64,000 nucleotides of DNA from Nostoc sp. FACHB-973 (GCF_014698115.1 NZ_JACJSJ010000006.1:1-64000); one strand, 5' to 3'. Positions 18,248-27,113 are shown, numbered from the stretch's first letter. Notes: generated from the sequence alone by a model not told the origin. Program-made: numbers and translations.

Positions 18248-18389
18248 TTTCACCGAAACTTAGCTTTTCGGCATCTTAACTGCTTTCGCTATTCCAGCGA
18301 TATAGCAGATGGGGTATTGGTTGAATTTTCCATGCCCCATACCCACCTAAGTTTTATATGTCTTTTGATGTATTATTTTGATTTTTCCA

Positions 18390-18412
18390 CCCATCCTATC
18401 CCCCCGGATGGG
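18390..18412. repeat. Hairpin in the leader of the ferrochelatase-like gene
   Basis: CCCATCC and GGATGGG pair around a C-rich loop, 85 bp before the GTG start at 18497. It could be a terminator-like or regulatory hairpin. No function is established. Confidence 0.4.
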
Positions 18413-18496
18413 ATAATAATTTACTAGTAGGGAAAGTGTTCCAGCTATTCCCTAACTTTAAATTCTCTGCACTCTGGTTATATTGAGGAAGTTATT

Positions 18497-19615
18497 GTGG
18501 TTGCAACGCCCGAAAAACTACAACATACTCACGAAGAATTATCAAGTAAAGACCGCGTAGCCGTATTGCTGATGGGCTACGGCGAAGTCGAAAGCTACGA
18601 AGATTTTGCCAACTATAACGAACAGGCTTTAAATCTCCTGACAGCAAAATTCGCACCGGTACCAACCTGGATTTATCCGCCCCTAGCAAAACTTTTGGCG
18701 CTATTTGACCGCCACGAGTGGGGACACACACACCACGATTTTATCTCCCCACACAACGCCATCTTTGAACAGCAACGGGCTGGGATTGAGAAGAATTTAC
18801 AAGAAAAATGGGGTGATAAGGTTCAAGTTTTCAAAGCTTTCAACTTCTGCGCCCCTTTTCTGCCCAACCAAGTTTTAGCAGAAATCAAAAACCAAGGCTT
18901 CGATAAGCTGCTAATTTATCCACTGTTAGTGGTTGATTCTATTTTTACTAGTGGGATTGCGATCGAGCAAGTTAACAATGCTCTCGTTGAGTTGACTGAT
19001 GGTGAAGAACACTGGGTTAAAGCACAGCGCTACATTCCTTCTTTTTTCAACGAACCAGCCTACATCGATTTGATGGCTCATCTAGTTGAGGAGAAAATTA
19101 ACGCTGGTTTAGCAGCAGCTTACCTACCTTCTCAAATCGGTATTGTGCTAATGAATCACGGCTGTCCCCACAAAGCCAAAGGATTTACCTCTGGAATTAC
19201 CGAAAGTCAAGCGCTATACGATTTAGTACGGGATAAGTTGATTAACCGCTATCCTTTAATCTCAGTGGGTTGGCTCAATCACGACACCCCTCTGATTGAG
19301 TGGACACAGCCAAATGCACATCAAGCAGCAAGTAACTTGATTCAATTGGGTGCAAAAGTAGTGGTATTTATGCCAATAGGCTTTGCTACGGAAAACCACG
19401 AAACTCTGTTAGATGTGCATCACATTATCCATGCTTTGGAAAAACAGCATCCTGGTACAAACTACGTACAAATGGCTTGCGTTAACGACCATCCGGAATT
19501 TTTAGCGATCGCAGCTCAATGGGCTGACGCTCATATTGCACAATTATTATCAGAGGAAACTTTGGCAGTTAATCCCCAACTAGCTGACCATCACCATCAC
19601 CATCACCACCATTAA
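18497..19615 (+). CDS. Ferrochelatase-family protein with C-terminal octa-His
   Basis: A 372-aa protein of the class II chelatase superfamily, HemH-like in length and order. Landmarks are VAVLLMGYGEVES at the start of the first Rossmann half, the second-half VLMNHGCPHKAKG (His221) and FATENHETLLDV (His301, Glu302), which corresponds to the metal-binding FVS-x-H-x-ETL motif of ferrochelatase. A cluster HEWGHTHHDF lies at 73-82. The protein ends in eight consecutive histidines (365-372) directly before the stop. It lacks the C-terminal CAB helix of the main cyanobacterial ferrochelatase, so it is probably a paralogue. GTG is chosen because GAGGAA lies upstream. The inserted metal and tetrapyrrole are unknown. 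Confidence 0.72.
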   Translation: MVATPEKLQHTHEELSSKDRVAVLLMGYGEVESYEDFANYNEQALNLLTAKFAPVPTWIYPPLAKLLALFDRHEWGHTHHDFISPHNAIFEQQRAGIEKNLQEKWGDKVQVFKAFNFCAPFLPNQVLAEIKNQGFDKLLIYPLLVVDSIFTSGIAIEQVNNALVELTDGEEHWVKAQRYIPSFFNEPAYIDLMAHLVEEKINAGLAAAYLPSQIGIVLMNHGCPHKAKGFTSGITESQALYDLVRDKLINRYPLISVGWLNHDTPLIEWTQPNAHQAASNLIQLGAKVVVFMPIGFATENHETLLDVHHIIHALEKQHPGTNYVQMACVNDHPEFLAIAAQWADAHIAQLLSEETLAVNPQLADHHHHHHHH

Positions 19616-19817
19616 GTTTAATTTTTTGGGGTGGGCAAAGCTCTGTCCACTCCAGATTTAGATTTCAAGACATAGATGTAGTTGAAATTTTGATATCGCA
19701 TCGTTGCAGATGCTCCTGAAGCCTTCATTTCCGTCTGCGCTGCGTTACCGACGTAGAATTATTTTTTAAAGCAATTTTCAGGTAATCAAACCATAGGGTA
19801 GGGGCGCACAGCTGTGC

Positions 19818-20022
19818 ATTAGTGTCAAATTAAGCTACAAATAGCTTCACTGTTGGCTTTGTCGCCCGCCTTGAACTCAAGTTCTTTGGCTTTCAGAAGA
19901 CAGTCTACTGAAGTAGACTAAAGATTTTTGACAATATTTAGTCATCTAAAGATTACTTTTGCTATTAGCAAGGAACTGAAGTTCCTTGCGGGACATCAAT
20001 TTTACGTTAAGTTGACACCAAT
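19818..20022. mobile_element. MITE-like element nested in a GGGGCGCACAGC repeat
   Basis: A 205-bp element with 16-bp terminal inverted repeats differing at two positions (ATTAGTGTCAAATTAA against ATTGGTGTCAACTTAA when the right end is reversed). The interior holds two small palindromes, AGTCTACT-GAAGTAGACT and AAGGAACT-GAAGTTCCTT. Flanking sequence (GGGGCGCACAGCTGTGC on the left, GACAGCGGTGCTACCC on the right) looks like one older repeat split by the insertion. Confidence 0.6.
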
Positions 20023-20254
20023 GACAGCGGTGCTACCCTACAAAGGATTGTGGTTCAAATAGATGAAAACGGCTGTAAGGTAAAACTCAGCTTAAACTCA
20101 GTATTATCACTCATGTTATTTCGACTGAGTAAAGTTATTCTGTAACCAATGATATCACCCCTGGTACGTATTAAAAAATTACAAGCTCTTGATATCAAAT
20201 ATCGGTAAACACTTATTATTAAATCTCTGTGCCTCAGAGCGTCCACCACGTCAG

Positions 20255-20291
20255 CCCTAATGATAAGTCTTCAACCGGACATGATATGACT
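20255..20291. repeat. Solo end of the 10164-type MITE
   Basis: AATGATAAGTCTTCAACC followed by GGACATGATATGAC matches the right end of the element at 10164-10339. A left end was not found nearby, so this is a fragment. Confidence 0.6.
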
Positions 20292-20807
20292 GGTGACGCA
20301 ACAAGGGTTTTTAGTAGCTTTTAGGAGCTTTTGGCGTTAATTAAAGATGCGCCAAAATCTGACTAATGGCGATGAAACTGTAGATTGGCGCAAAGATTCA
20401 AAGAGTGCAAAAAAACACTAAGACTTTGCCATTTTACTGAGTATCCAAAATAATTTGTTGGATAAATATTTGCCCAAGTAATTTTCGGCAAAAAAGTAGG
20501 GGTGCTGTTATCCAACAGCAGCCAACATTTTTGTGGAATTAATCCACTGTTTTCCTTGTTCTTTGAATGAAATTCAACACTGAATTAGAAGGATTTACAC
20601 ATGGCAGAAGCAGTCGTATTGGTACTATTAAATAGTTGATTTTCATCTAGCGTCTATTCATGAAGCTTAATTTAGAAATTAGCTATTTTTAAGCAGCCTA
20701 AAATTATAAATTAATTAGTATTAATCCAATATATTTAATTAATTGTTTTCAGGAATTATAAATAAAAATTATTCAATTATTTATTGTGGGTGGAGAGAAG
20801 TCTGAGA

Positions 20808-20945
20808 TCAATACTGCGTAGGTTTTGGTGCCTAGTCATCGGAGATCCCCCTTAGTCTGCCTTCTTAAGCGGAAAAATAAGGCATTTTTAGCCCCCCTTT
20901 TTAAGGAGAGTTGGGGGGATCGACTCAAAACCTACGCAGTATTGA
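20808..20945. mobile_element. 138-bp MITE with perfect ends and 8-bp target duplication
   Basis: The terminal inverted repeat TCAATACTGCGTAGGTTTTG is 20/20 identical at both ends. The 8-bp direct repeat GTCTGAGA flanks it exactly (20800-20807 and 20946-20953), a clean target-site duplication. The interior has complementary GATCCCCC/GGGGGGATC pieces and a CTTAAGCGG stretch and no ORF. Intact ends and duplication imply fairly recent movement in trans by an IS elsewhere in the genome. Confidence 0.9.
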
Positions 20946-21266
20946 GTCTGAGATAAGGCTTCCTTAGATCAGAACTTCGGAGCGGAGCGTCTCGCCCGCC
21001 CAGTTTATAGGCGGTTAAGATGCCCAAAACACAAGTATTAGTAATTTATTTATTGGAGTTACCTTATCAAAAAATATCTTAATAAATAGAAAAAATGTCT
21101 AAAATTGTTTTAATAATTTTTAATAGAATAAAATTGTTTTTTCTCCTGCTTTTTTAATGGGTTGTGTTATCTTTTATGAATTCCCAAATATCAATAAAAT
21201 GTATCTAAAGCTAGACACATGTTATTGATTTTATTACTGAAAATTTTACTAAATACAGGAGCAAAT

Positions 21267-23444
21267 ATGTCTCTAACTTCTCATGTAATATCTTCTTCTT
21301 TAAGTCTTTCAAAAACAGATGTGCAAAGCCTTCTAATTCTTTTATATAAATTAGTAAAACTTAGTAAAACTTCATTGCAATACATGCAATATGAATACAA
21401 CTATAGTTATATTCCTCCTCTAGCAATGACAGGCGCTCTCCCATTGCCAGTCATTAAAATACAACTCCCAATTCAAGAGTTACCTAATTTAAAATGGGTA
21501 CTTTCAGTAGCCCAAAAGATAACGCTGATTTTGGTAAATGATACTCTAGCTAACTTGGCAAATTCCTTAGACTCTGATATGTCTTACGGACTCGATGCTG
21601 ATGCCCAAATCAATAGCTCAGCCCTCGACAGCAAAGTACAAGCTTTAGAAGATATCGAGCAACAAATTAAAGATGCTGAGAGTTGCGAAAACTTAGAAAA
21701 AATTGCTTTGAATTTGGCATCAATAACTCAAGAAATTGCGGAAAAAATTGTTAGTATAAATCCCTCTAATATTGTGTCATTTGATCCTGACGAAATATCA
21801 ATTTTTGAAGCAGAACTTAAAAGCATTGATGAAGAATTTGAATTGCATGAATTCCACCAAGATTCTGGAAATGTAGAATTTTTGTCGTCATTTAGTTTAG
21901 AAGATTCCATTACAGATTTATTGAGTTCTGCTTTCAAAAAAATCATTAATTCTGATGCTAAATTGTTGAAATTAAAAGACAGTCAGCCATATTCTAGAGA
22001 AGGAAAATTTTCTACAGAAGCATCTGCAACTAACCGAAGTCTGGAAGATTATAATAAATTATTTAAAAAAATACCTCTACCAGAGATTAGCTCTAGGTTT
22101 AGAGAGGATTTAGTCTTTGGTTATATGCAGGTTGCTGGGCCAAATCCGTTGATGCTGCAACAGGTATCAGACCAGGAAAAAAATTTACAAATTAGCAACG
22201 AACAATATCAACAAATTATCGGCATTGCCAACGATTCTCTGGAAGCTGCAAGACAAGAAGGTCGGCTTTATAAAGCTGATTATTCTAAGTTAAAAAATAT
22301 GGAGAATGGCAGTTTTCCTAATCAACAAAAGTATATCTATTCACCTTTAGCATTATTTGTAGTACCACCAGCTAGCAACCCATCTCGGTCTTTAGTTCCA
22401 GTGGCTATTCAATGCCAGGCGGAACACCCGGTGTTCACACCTCTTGATGGCGAGAACTGGGCGATCGCCAAAAGTATTGTGCAAATGGCGGATAGCAATT
22501 ACCATGAGCTAGTTAGCCATCTTGGTCGCACTCACTTATTTATCGAACCTTTTGTAATTGCTACTAAACGTCGGTTACCAGCAAACCATCATTTAAGGAT
22601 TTTACTGGAACCTCACTTTGAAGGAACTATATTAATCAATTACGGCGCCCATAAACTCTTGATTGCCGATCGCTCTCAAGTAGATGCAATTTTAGCCGGT
22701 ACAATAGAGAGCGATCGCCAACTCACTGTTGAAGCTGCCCAAGATTATTTGCATCATTTCAACGATGCAATGTTTCCCAACAGTTTAACAAGTCGCGGTG
22801 TTGACCGAGTTTCTCAACTACCTGAATATCCTTATCGAGATGACGGACTGCTGATTTGGAATGCTATTCATCAATGGGTACGCGCCTATTTGAGCAGTTA
22901 CTATATCAGTGGGCAACAACTACTAGCAGACCAAGCTTTACAAAATTGGGCAAAGGAATTAATTTCCCAACAAGGAGGCCGCCTCCAAAATTTTGGTGAA
23001 GATGCTTCAGGCACAATTAAAACTTTAGATTATCTCATTGACGCTGTTTCCACCATTATTTTTACTGCTAGCGCCCAACACGCTGCGGTTAATTTTGCCC
23101 AAGGCGAACTGATGACCTATACACCTGCTTTTCCTCTAGCCAGTTATTCACCAGCACCGACAAATCTCGACCAACCAGGCGACTTTATGAGTATGCTACC
23201 TTCCATAGAACAAGCCAAAACCCAACTTAAGGTCACATATTTACTTGGGTCGGTTTACTATACACAGCTAGGGCAATATTCCAACTCATATTTTAAATCC
23301 AAGCCACAAATAAGTTCAGCTTTGCTGACTTTTCAAAATGAACTCAAAGCAATTGAGCAAGAAATTACTCAAAGGAATCGTACAAGAATAATGCCTTACA
23401 AATTCTTGCTACCTTCCCAAATTCCACAAAGTATAAATATCTAA
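21267..23444 (+). CDS. Lipoxygenase with long N-terminal extension
   Basis: A 725-aa iron lipoxygenase that dioxygenates polyunsaturated fatty acids. All five metal ligands are visible: His413 and His418 in HELVSHLGRTH, His605 and Asn609 in HAAVN, and the C-terminal isoleucine (SINI). Spacing between the second and third histidine groups (192 residues from His413 to His605) equals that of plant enzymes. The catalytic domain starts near residue 276 (FREDLVFGYMQVAGPNP). The preceding 275 residues are Leu/Ser-rich helices with no PLAT domain and no recognised family. ATG 21267 is preferred over 21219 because CAGGAGC lies just upstream. No oxylipin gene (hydroperoxide lyase, AOS) adjoins. Confidence 0.9.
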   Translation: MSLTSHVISSSLSLSKTDVQSLLILLYKLVKLSKTSLQYMQYEYNYSYIPPLAMTGALPLPVIKIQLPIQELPNLKWVLSVAQKITLILVNDTLANLANSLDSDMSYGLDADAQINSSALDSKVQALEDIEQQIKDAESCENLEKIALNLASITQEIAEKIVSINPSNIVSFDPDEISIFEAELKSIDEEFELHEFHQDSGNVEFLSSFSLEDSITDLLSSAFKKIINSDAKLLKLKDSQPYSREGKFSTEASATNRSLEDYNKLFKKIPLPEISSRFREDLVFGYMQVAGPNPLMLQQVSDQEKNLQISNEQYQQIIGIANDSLEAARQEGRLYKADYSKLKNMENGSFPNQQKYIYSPLALFVVPPASNPSRSLVPVAIQCQAEHPVFTPLDGENWAIAKSIVQMADSNYHELVSHLGRTHLFIEPFVIATKRRLPANHHLRILLEPHFEGTILINYGAHKLLIADRSQVDAILAGTIESDRQLTVEAAQDYLHHFNDAMFPNSLTSRGVDRVSQLPEYPYRDDGLLIWNAIHQWVRAYLSSYYISGQQLLADQALQNWAKELISQQGGRLQNFGEDASGTIKTLDYLIDAVSTIIFTASAQHAAVNFAQGELMTYTPAFPLASYSPAPTNLDQPGDFMSMLPSIEQAKTQLKVTYLLGSVYYTQLGQYSNSYFKSKPQISSALLTFQNELKAIEQEITQRNRTRIMPYKFLLPSQIPQSINI

Positions 23445-23511
23445 TTCAACTCAATTACAGCAGAATTCAGAATTAGAATAGTCTCTGTGCTTAGCTTTGA
23501 GACTTATATAA

Positions 23512-24828
23512 TAGACCTCTTGCAAAAGTCCCCTGACACCCCACCCCCAGCCCCTCCCCGAAGATCGGGGAGCAGGGTGGTTTCATACAAAGAAAGAAAA
23601 AACTTTGTGCAGTTGGTTAGATAGGGCACGTTGTGCTTGAGGAATAGTTCGGAAACCAAGTTTGCGGGCGATCGTAATGAAAAAGTTGTGTAAGATAGAC
23701 CAATTGACAGGGGCATTGCCACCACGACGTGGTGGAAAGTCTTCTTGGAATGTTACATCTCGAACCCAATGCAGTCGATTTTCGATACCCCAATGCCTTT
23801 GAGTGTCAGAAAGTAACTGTTGAGCTTCCAAACATTGACTACAGATATAAAATTGACGCTCATAAAATGGTTGACCATCGCGCTTACCCTGACGCTCGAC
23901 AACAACAAAAGTTTTAAGTCCAGACCATTTTTTTTGAATTTGTTCGGGGGCAGCAAAAACCTTACACTCACGTTGGACTAGTCGAGAATGAACATTCTCT
24001 ACAGTGATGGCACTGGTAAGTGGAGTATCTTGTTGTGATTGAGTTTGAGCCATTTTATAAAGTGTCGGCTGATTTTCTTTTAATCCAATCAGGTATTCAT
24101 TACCACTATTGATGATTAGCGATACAGTTTTTTTTGGCACTGTATTGCATCAAGGGTAAAAAAGACTTGTTGACCAGAAAACTCAGAGATTAATTGTTGT
24201 ACGATGGCCACTTCACTAATTTTTTTGTTTGACATTGGTTGCATCCTGAGTACAATGCCGCGCTCGTGACTATAAACTGATACGGTACTGATAAAGTTTT
24301 GGTAGGATTGACTGTAATCTGTGACTGTGCAGCGAATGCCTTTACCATCGATCGCCAGTCTCTCATAAGGCATTGGCGGAACAAAAACTGATGCCCAATT
24401 ATTAAATAAGTCAGTGAATGGCTGAAAATCTACTGTTTTGAGTACTCGTCGGAATGTTGAGTAAGAGGGAAACTTGATTGTCTCATCTAGGTTTAACAGT
24501 TCAATTAAGCCAAGTCTGTGTATTTTGGTAAAATCCTCCAATGGTCGGTAGCCCCAATACCCAGTCATTGCTCCCAGCAATATCACCAATAATACTAACC
24601 ATAATTCATGTCTTCGTCCCCGGATGTGCCGATAATCTGGCACTTCCTGCAATTGTTCGATGAGATTCATACCCTTTATCTATCCATTTTTTTCCACCAT
24701 CCATAAATCATTATTATTTTTCTCTGTTTGTATGAAACCACCCTGCTCCCCGCCTGCGGGGAGGGGAGCGTTTGCTTTACTCAAATGCGGGGTGGGGTTC
24801 TTTATTTTTGATTTATGCAAGAGGTCTA
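23512..24828. mobile_element. ISAs1-family insertion sequence with nested inverted repeats
   Basis: Two layers of inverted repeats bracket a leftward transposase. Outer copies of TAGACCTCTTGCA lie at 23512-23524 and 24816-24828. An inner, perfect 25-bp pair spans 23567-23591 and 24727-24751 and contains CAGGGTGGTTTCATAC. The inner pair probably marks the IS ends (about 1.19 kb, normal for ISAs1). The outer arms, with C-rich palindromes between the two layers, resemble a dispersed repeat that flanks or received the IS. No clear target duplication was found. Confidence 0.75.
23583..24670 (-). pseudogene. ISAs1-type transposase, split by -1 frameshift at A8
   Basis: Two overlapping frames make one transposase. 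The first (24116-24670) encodes the N-terminal DUF4096-like part: VPDYRHIRGRRHELW, then LVILLGAMTGYWGYRPLEDF and the first acidic residue in ERLAIDGKGIRCT. The second (23583-24140) carries NEYLIGLKENQPTLYK, the family signature, and ERQFYICSQ / HWGIENRLHWVRDVTF with the catalytic glutamate. They overlap by 25 nt at a run of eight A residues (24130-24137, T on the plus strand); a -1 slip there joins DAIQCQKK to TVSLIINSG exactly. ISAs1 transposases are usually one frame of about 360-380 aa, so this is either a disabled copy or slippage-dependent expression. Confidence 0.85.
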
Positions 24829-24848
24829 ATGTTCATCCGAACTTGATA

Positions 24849-25868
24849 TTACACCCCTGAGTAGGGTGCTAAGGCTAAATTTTTCGTCAGATCGCTAAGG
24901 AGAAAGCGATCGCAGATGTTAAACAGTTCTACCGAGGTAGAACTGTGTCGCATCAGCCGCAGGAAATGACCCTCAGCGTCAACACTCAGGGCAATGTAGT
25001 TGAGGAACATTTTGAGGTAGCCTACGCGCGATCGCTCTGGCATAGTTGCCGCTGTGGGGGTTTGCCATAAACGATCGATATAGTTGCGTACCTCTACTAA
25101 AGGAACGGGTGCGATCGCCTCTCTTCGCAAAGCCTGCCGAATTTGATTAAAAAGCCAAGGATTCCCGATCGCCCAGCGTCCCACCATCACACCCGCCGCA
25201 CCCGTTTGAGAAAGCACCCATAGGGCACTTGCCGCCGAGTGGATATTGCCATTGGCTAGTACTGGACAATCAACCCGTCTGACTGCTTCAGCAATCAAAT
25301 CATATTTCACTGCCCCGTGGTACATATCTTTCACCGTGCGGCCATGCAAAGAGAGCAAATCAATGTTGTGGCGATTGATTATATCTAGAATGGAGTAAAA
25401 GGTATCAGTATTTTCAAAGCCTACACGCATCTTCACGGTCAAAGGGCGATCGTTGACTGCCTGCCGCAGTTCTCCCAAAATCCGATCCACTTTTTCTGGT
25501 GAGAGCAGCAATCCACCCCCAACATTTTTGCGATAGATTCTAGGTGCTGGACAGCCCATGTTCAAGTCAACTCCAGCGATATTATAGCCGCAGAGTTCCT
25601 TTGCTGTTCTTACTAAGTCTGGAATGCTTTCGCCAATCATTTGAGCAAAAACGGGACGACCTGTATCGTTTTCGGTAATTGCTGCCAAAATGCTACGATT
25701 GAGCCGTGAGGTTTCATTCACGCGGAAATACTCGGTGAAAAAGTAGTCAGGACTGCCGTAGTGGGCAATAACCTTCATAAACCAGAGGTTTGTCACATCC
25801 TGCATGGGCGCAAGAGCGGTGAGGGGTAGGTCTTTGTGGAGCGATTGGGGAAGCGATACCTGGGACAT
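24849..25868 (-). CDS. dus: tRNA-dihydrouridine synthase
   Basis: An FMN-dependent TIM-barrel enzyme that reduces uridine to dihydrouridine in tRNA. Landmarks are LTALAPMQDVTN near the start, VFAQMIGESIPDL, the catalytic cysteine in DLNMGCPAPRIYRKNVGGGLL (about residue 106), KMRVGF, LSLHGRTVKDMYHG, and the phosphate-binding GAAGVMVGRWAIGNPWLF. The frame reaches back to a TTG at 25889, but ATG 25868 is the more likely start (339 aa). Which tRNA position it modifies is not certain; cyanobacteria often have a DusA-like and one or more DusB-like proteins, and this one looks closer to DusB/C. Confidence 0.9.
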   Translation of the reverse strand: MSQVSLPQSLHKDLPLTALAPMQDVTNLWFMKVIAHYGSPDYFFTEYFRVNETSRLNRSILAAITENDTGRPVFAQMIGESIPDLVRTAKELCGYNIAGVDLNMGCPAPRIYRKNVGGGLLLSPEKVDRILGELRQAVNDRPLTVKMRVGFENTDTFYSILDIINRHNIDLLSLHGRTVKDMYHGAVKYDLIAEAVRRVDCPVLANGNIHSAASALWVLSQTGAAGVMVGRWAIGNPWLFNQIRQALRREAIAPVPLVEVRNYIDRLWQTPTAATMPERSRVGYLKMFLNYIALSVDAEGHFLRLMRHSSTSVELFNICDRFLLSDLTKNLALAPYSGV

Positions 25869-25953
25869 AGAGATTCCAGCGATCGACAAAGCATCACTTT
25901 ATCAAAAAATGGTTACTGAGACCCATATTGAGATTGAGCAACTATATTGTTTC

Positions 25954-26071
25954 AGGACTTACGCACAGGTAACGGAAAATCCTAGACGCAAAGCGGCTTC
26001 CCGCAGGGTACCACAGAGGACGCAGAGGGCACCCAGAAATAAGAGTTTCAGAGAGTTATTGCGTAAGTCCT
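25954..26071. mobile_element. MITE-like element with AGGACTTACGCA ends
   Basis: A 118-bp element with perfect 12-bp terminal inverted repeats (AGGACTTACGCA at 25954, TGCGTAAGTCCT ending at 26071). The interior contains CACAGAGGACGCAGAGG-type repeat material. It lies upstream of dus. A target duplication is not evident. Confidence 0.65.
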
Positions 26072-26168
26072 ATGTTTGATTCAGCTCAACAACAATTTCC
26101 ATTGCTAACAACAAGCAGATGATTCATCATTGGGTCTAATTCAGAATCTGGCTTCTACCGTGCAATAT

Positions 26169-26206
26169 AAAACTGCTCTAGACGAAAGCCAGAGCAGTTT
26201 TTGATA
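26169..26206. terminator. Terminator-like hairpin of unclear partner
   Basis: AAAACTGCTCT and AGAGCAGTTTT form a perfect 11-bp stem with an 11-nt loop and a T run. No gene ends nearby on either strand (the flanking genes are dus, starting at 25868, and the FMN reductase, ending at 26568), so it may end a small unannotated RNA. Confidence 0.5.
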
Positions 26207-26248
26207 GAAGTAAATTATATAGGAGACTTTTACTGTTGTCCCCGGTTT

Positions 26249-26349
26249 ACAGCACTTCCGGCAGCTATGAGGTACATCCTAAAAGCTGAAAGCAATGATA
26301 GGAGAGGGGCAAGGAGAAAACTATATTGCATAATAGCCGGAAGCGCTGT
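26249..26349. repeat. Inverted-repeat element with ACAGCACTTCCGGC ends
   Basis: ACAGCACTTCCGGC at 26249 and GCCGGAAGCGCTGT at 26336 pair with one mismatch across a 73-nt interior. It resembles a small MITE. The rest of the 25869-26567 gap, apart from the two features listed beside it, shows nothing recognisable. Confidence 0.5.
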
Positions 26350-26567
26350 ATCCATAGTAAGTACCGTTATATAATACTATTCACCTCAAGTTTTATGCTT
26401 TACGCAAAAAACGCATAATCTTGAAGTTGGCATTACAAAGTTGAGAAATCAGTATAAGCCAGACTCAAAGCCTGATGTATCGCTAACTAAGCACAGCTGA
26501 AATTACAATGACATGCAAACTGATATCAGTTGAATCTCGGTTGGGCAAACTTTTGCCCAACCTCCAA

Positions 26568-27113
26568 CTAATCAACATTCCGTAACTTGCGAGTGTTATC
26601 AACTAAACTCTGAGCAAATTGGTCAAATCTTTGGGAAAGCTTCTCATCTAATAACTTACCTTCAGGATTGAAAGCGCCCCAAGCTTGTCCGATCGCAATT
26701 TGTTCTGGAATCACCCAACCATGCACCCAACGCACGATTAACCTTAGGTCATTCAAAGCGTTACTATTAGACTGACCCCCCAATACACTAATCAGCCCCG
26801 TCACTTTATCAGAGAGTTGGTCAAAGCTCATCAAATCCAGAGCATTTTTCAGGACACCACTCACGCCACCATGATATTCAGGTGTCGCTAAAATTAACCC
26901 ATGAGCGTTACTAACTGTATCCTGCAACCGCTTCACATCTGGATATTCTGGATACTCCTTCGCACCATTACAAAATGGTAGTTGCAACTGCCGCAAATCG
27001 AGAATTTCTACCTCTGCACCCAAGGCTTCTACTCTTTGCGTTGCAACCTGCAAAGCAAGCTGGGTATAAGAATTAGCTCTTAAACTACCGCCAATGCCAA
27101 CAATTCTCACCAT
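26568..27113 (-). CDS. NADPH-dependent FMN reductase family protein
   Basis: A 181-aa flavodoxin-like oxidoreductase of the NADPH-dependent FMN reductase / chromate reductase family. The FMN phosphate loop is GIGGSLRANSYTQLAL at the N-terminus; TPEYHGGVSGVLKNALD (about residues 78-94) is the second flavin-binding segment and GLISVLGGQSNS follows. Enzymes of this type reduce free flavin, quinones, chromate or azo compounds; the natural substrate here is unknown. Full length, transcribed alone and leftward, back to back with ftsH across a repeat-filled promoter gap. Confidence 0.88.
   Translation of the reverse strand: MVRIVGIGGSLRANSYTQLALQVATQRVEALGAEVEILDLRQLQLPFCNGAKEYPEYPDVKRLQDTVSNAHGLILATPEYHGGVSGVLKNALDLMSFDQLSDKVTGLISVLGGQSNSNALNDLRLIVRWVHGWVIPEQIAIGQAWGAFNPEGKLLDEKLSQRFDQFAQSLVDNTRKLRNVD

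Larger units (their letters stand above)
19616..21266. other. 1.65-kb non-coding stretch rich in mobile repeats
   Basis: No credible gene was found. It contains a nested MITE (19818-20022), a solo end of the 10164-type MITE (about 20255-20291), a 138-bp MITE with target duplication (20808-20945), and AT-rich leader sequence before the lipoxygenase. At 20601 an ATG with an AGAAGGA-like site opens only 12 codons (MAEAVVLVLLNS), perhaps the remnant of a deleted gene. Confidence 0.7.

Noticed and set aside
20055-20249. 64-codon frame on the minus strand in the 19.6-21.2 kb gap
   Set aside because: No ribosome site or recognisable protein; lies in repeat-derived DNA.
20601-20639. 12-codon ORF MAEAVVLVLLNS with a plausible ribosome site
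   Set aside because: Too short to support as a gene; noted only as a possible remnant.
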